Shown: piece by piece, positions 5,319 through 5,690 of the stretch | Layout of the letters: each line of letters opens with the position of its first letter | Numbering within the stretch: the stretch's first letter is position 1 | Assembly (NCBI GenBank): GCA_013813145.1 | Contig: JACCSE010000457.1 | Span: forward strand, 1 to 5,690 | Source: Gemmatimonadales bacterium | Lineage (GTDB): Bacteria; Gemmatimonadota; Gemmatimonadetes; Gemmatimonadales; GWC2-71-9 | Direction of reading: 5' to 3' | Length of the DNA stretch: 5,690 nt | Program-made: the position numbers and the translations under genes | Notes under the pieces: generated by a model | Seen by the model: only the letters and a program-made list of their open reading frames with translations | Told to the model about the DNA's origin: nothing | Database searches by the model: none

Positions 5319-5690
5319 CGTGAGTCGAGACGGGTGAGCAAGCGGCCTCGCGCGGGCGGATCCGCCGCGCCGCGGGTGTACACCCGCTCACCCCGAAGGT
5401 ATGTCGCCTCGACGACGCCCGCGAGTGTCCGGCCGAGCCAGGGCGTGAGCGGATGGTGGTGGCGAAGCATGCGCTGGTCCACCGCGAACTCGCTCTCGGG
5501 ACGCCAGATCACCAGGTCGGCGTCGCGGCCCGGCGCGATGGCGCCCTTCCGGCGCTCGAGGCCGGCCAAGCGCGCGGGGCCGGCGCAGAGCCACTCGGCC
5601 AGCCGCTCCGGCGCGTGTCCCCGGGCGCGGGCCTCGGTCCAGACCGCCGGCAGCCGGAGCTGAAGCGAGGCGATTCCGCCCCAGGCGCCG
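5315..5690 (-). CDS. allB: Allantoinase, C-terminal part (5' end outside window)
   Basis: The last 124 residues of a cyclic amidohydrolase are visible; the N-terminus and metal ligands lie past the right edge. The first visible residues, GAWGGIASLQLRLPAVWTEA, carry the AWGGIA(S/G)LQ element that distinguishes allantoinases from dihydropyrimidinases. They are followed by PARLAGLERRKGAIAPG, then DADLVIWRPE, a histidine-rich LRHHHPLTPWLGR segment, and VEATYLRGERVYTRG near the end. This is the standard allantoinase C-terminal beta-domain. Allantoinase hydrolyses (S)-allantoin to allantoate, the substrate of the next gene product, and the stop codon overlaps the allantoicase ATG. A start inside the window (TTG about 5569) would remove the AWGGIA element and is not supported. 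Dihydropyrimidinase or hydantoinase is the main alternative and is disfavoured by both motif and context. Confidence 0.93.
   Translation of the reverse strand, partial: GAWGGIASLQLRLPAVWTEARARGHAPERLAEWLCAGPARLAGLERRKGAIAPGRDADLVIWRPESEFAVDQRMLRHHHPLTPWLGRTLAGVVEATYLRGERVYTRGAADPPARGRLLTRLDSR

Noticed and set aside
4401..5663. A 420-residue plus-strand open frame over allantoicase and allantoinase
   Set aside because: It is antisense to two well-recognised enzymes and matches no known family.

Overview
The window is high-GC bacterial DNA, densely packed and with strongly GC-biased third codon positions. It holds the edges of three transcription units: a nonribosomal peptide synthetase (NRPS) unit, a single dihydropyrimidine-dehydrogenase-like gene, and a purine-ureide catabolic operon. 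Cofactor-free urate oxidase needs O2, so an aerobic lifestyle is likely. An aerobic high-GC soil-type lineage fits (Actinomycetota, Gemmatimonadota, Acidobacteriota or Myxococcota-like), but the sequence does not settle which.

Layout. (1) Positions 1-1184, minus strand: a 77-residue MbtH-like protein is followed after 3 bp by an NRPS that opens directly with a condensation domain and runs off the left edge. (2) Positions 1185-1499: a 315-bp divergent intergenic region with a perfect 14-bp palindrome just upstream of the next gene. (3) Positions 1500-2618, plus strand: a PreA-like flavoenzyme that keeps the FMN/active-site core but lacks the C-terminal two-[4Fe-4S] ferredoxin domain of classical PreA. 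(4) Positions 2611-2646: a long near-perfect palindrome that contains the stop codons of both convergent genes. (5) Positions 2639-5690, minus strand: a tight operon, transcribed right to left, of allantoinase (3' end only), allantoicase, OHCU decarboxylase, 5-hydroxyisourate hydrolase and urate oxidase. Its junctions are 4-bp stop/start overlaps, except for a 3-bp gap before urate oxidase.

How the genes work together. Urate oxidase converts urate to 5-hydroxyisourate. HIU hydrolase opens that to OHCU, and OHCU decarboxylase gives (S)-allantoin. Allantoinase gives allantoate, and allantoicase splits allantoate into ureidoglycolate and urea. The transcript order is the reverse of the pathway order. 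The choice of allantoicase, not allantoate amidohydrolase, implies that nitrogen leaves as urea at this step; the enzymes for urea and ureidoglycolate must lie outside the window. The PreA-like gene belongs by family to reductive pyrimidine catabolism, so it may be a nucleobase-salvage neighbour, but it is convergent with the ureide operon and not co-transcribed with it. The NRPS unit appears functionally unrelated.

I saw no RNA genes, CRISPR arrays or insertion sequences. The points most worth a second look are the ferredoxin-less PreA-like protein, the shared palindrome that supplies Pro-stop ends to two convergent genes, the palindrome inside a possible promoter at preA, and the NRPS that begins with an LCL-type condensation domain. 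None of these by itself shows a new biological system.
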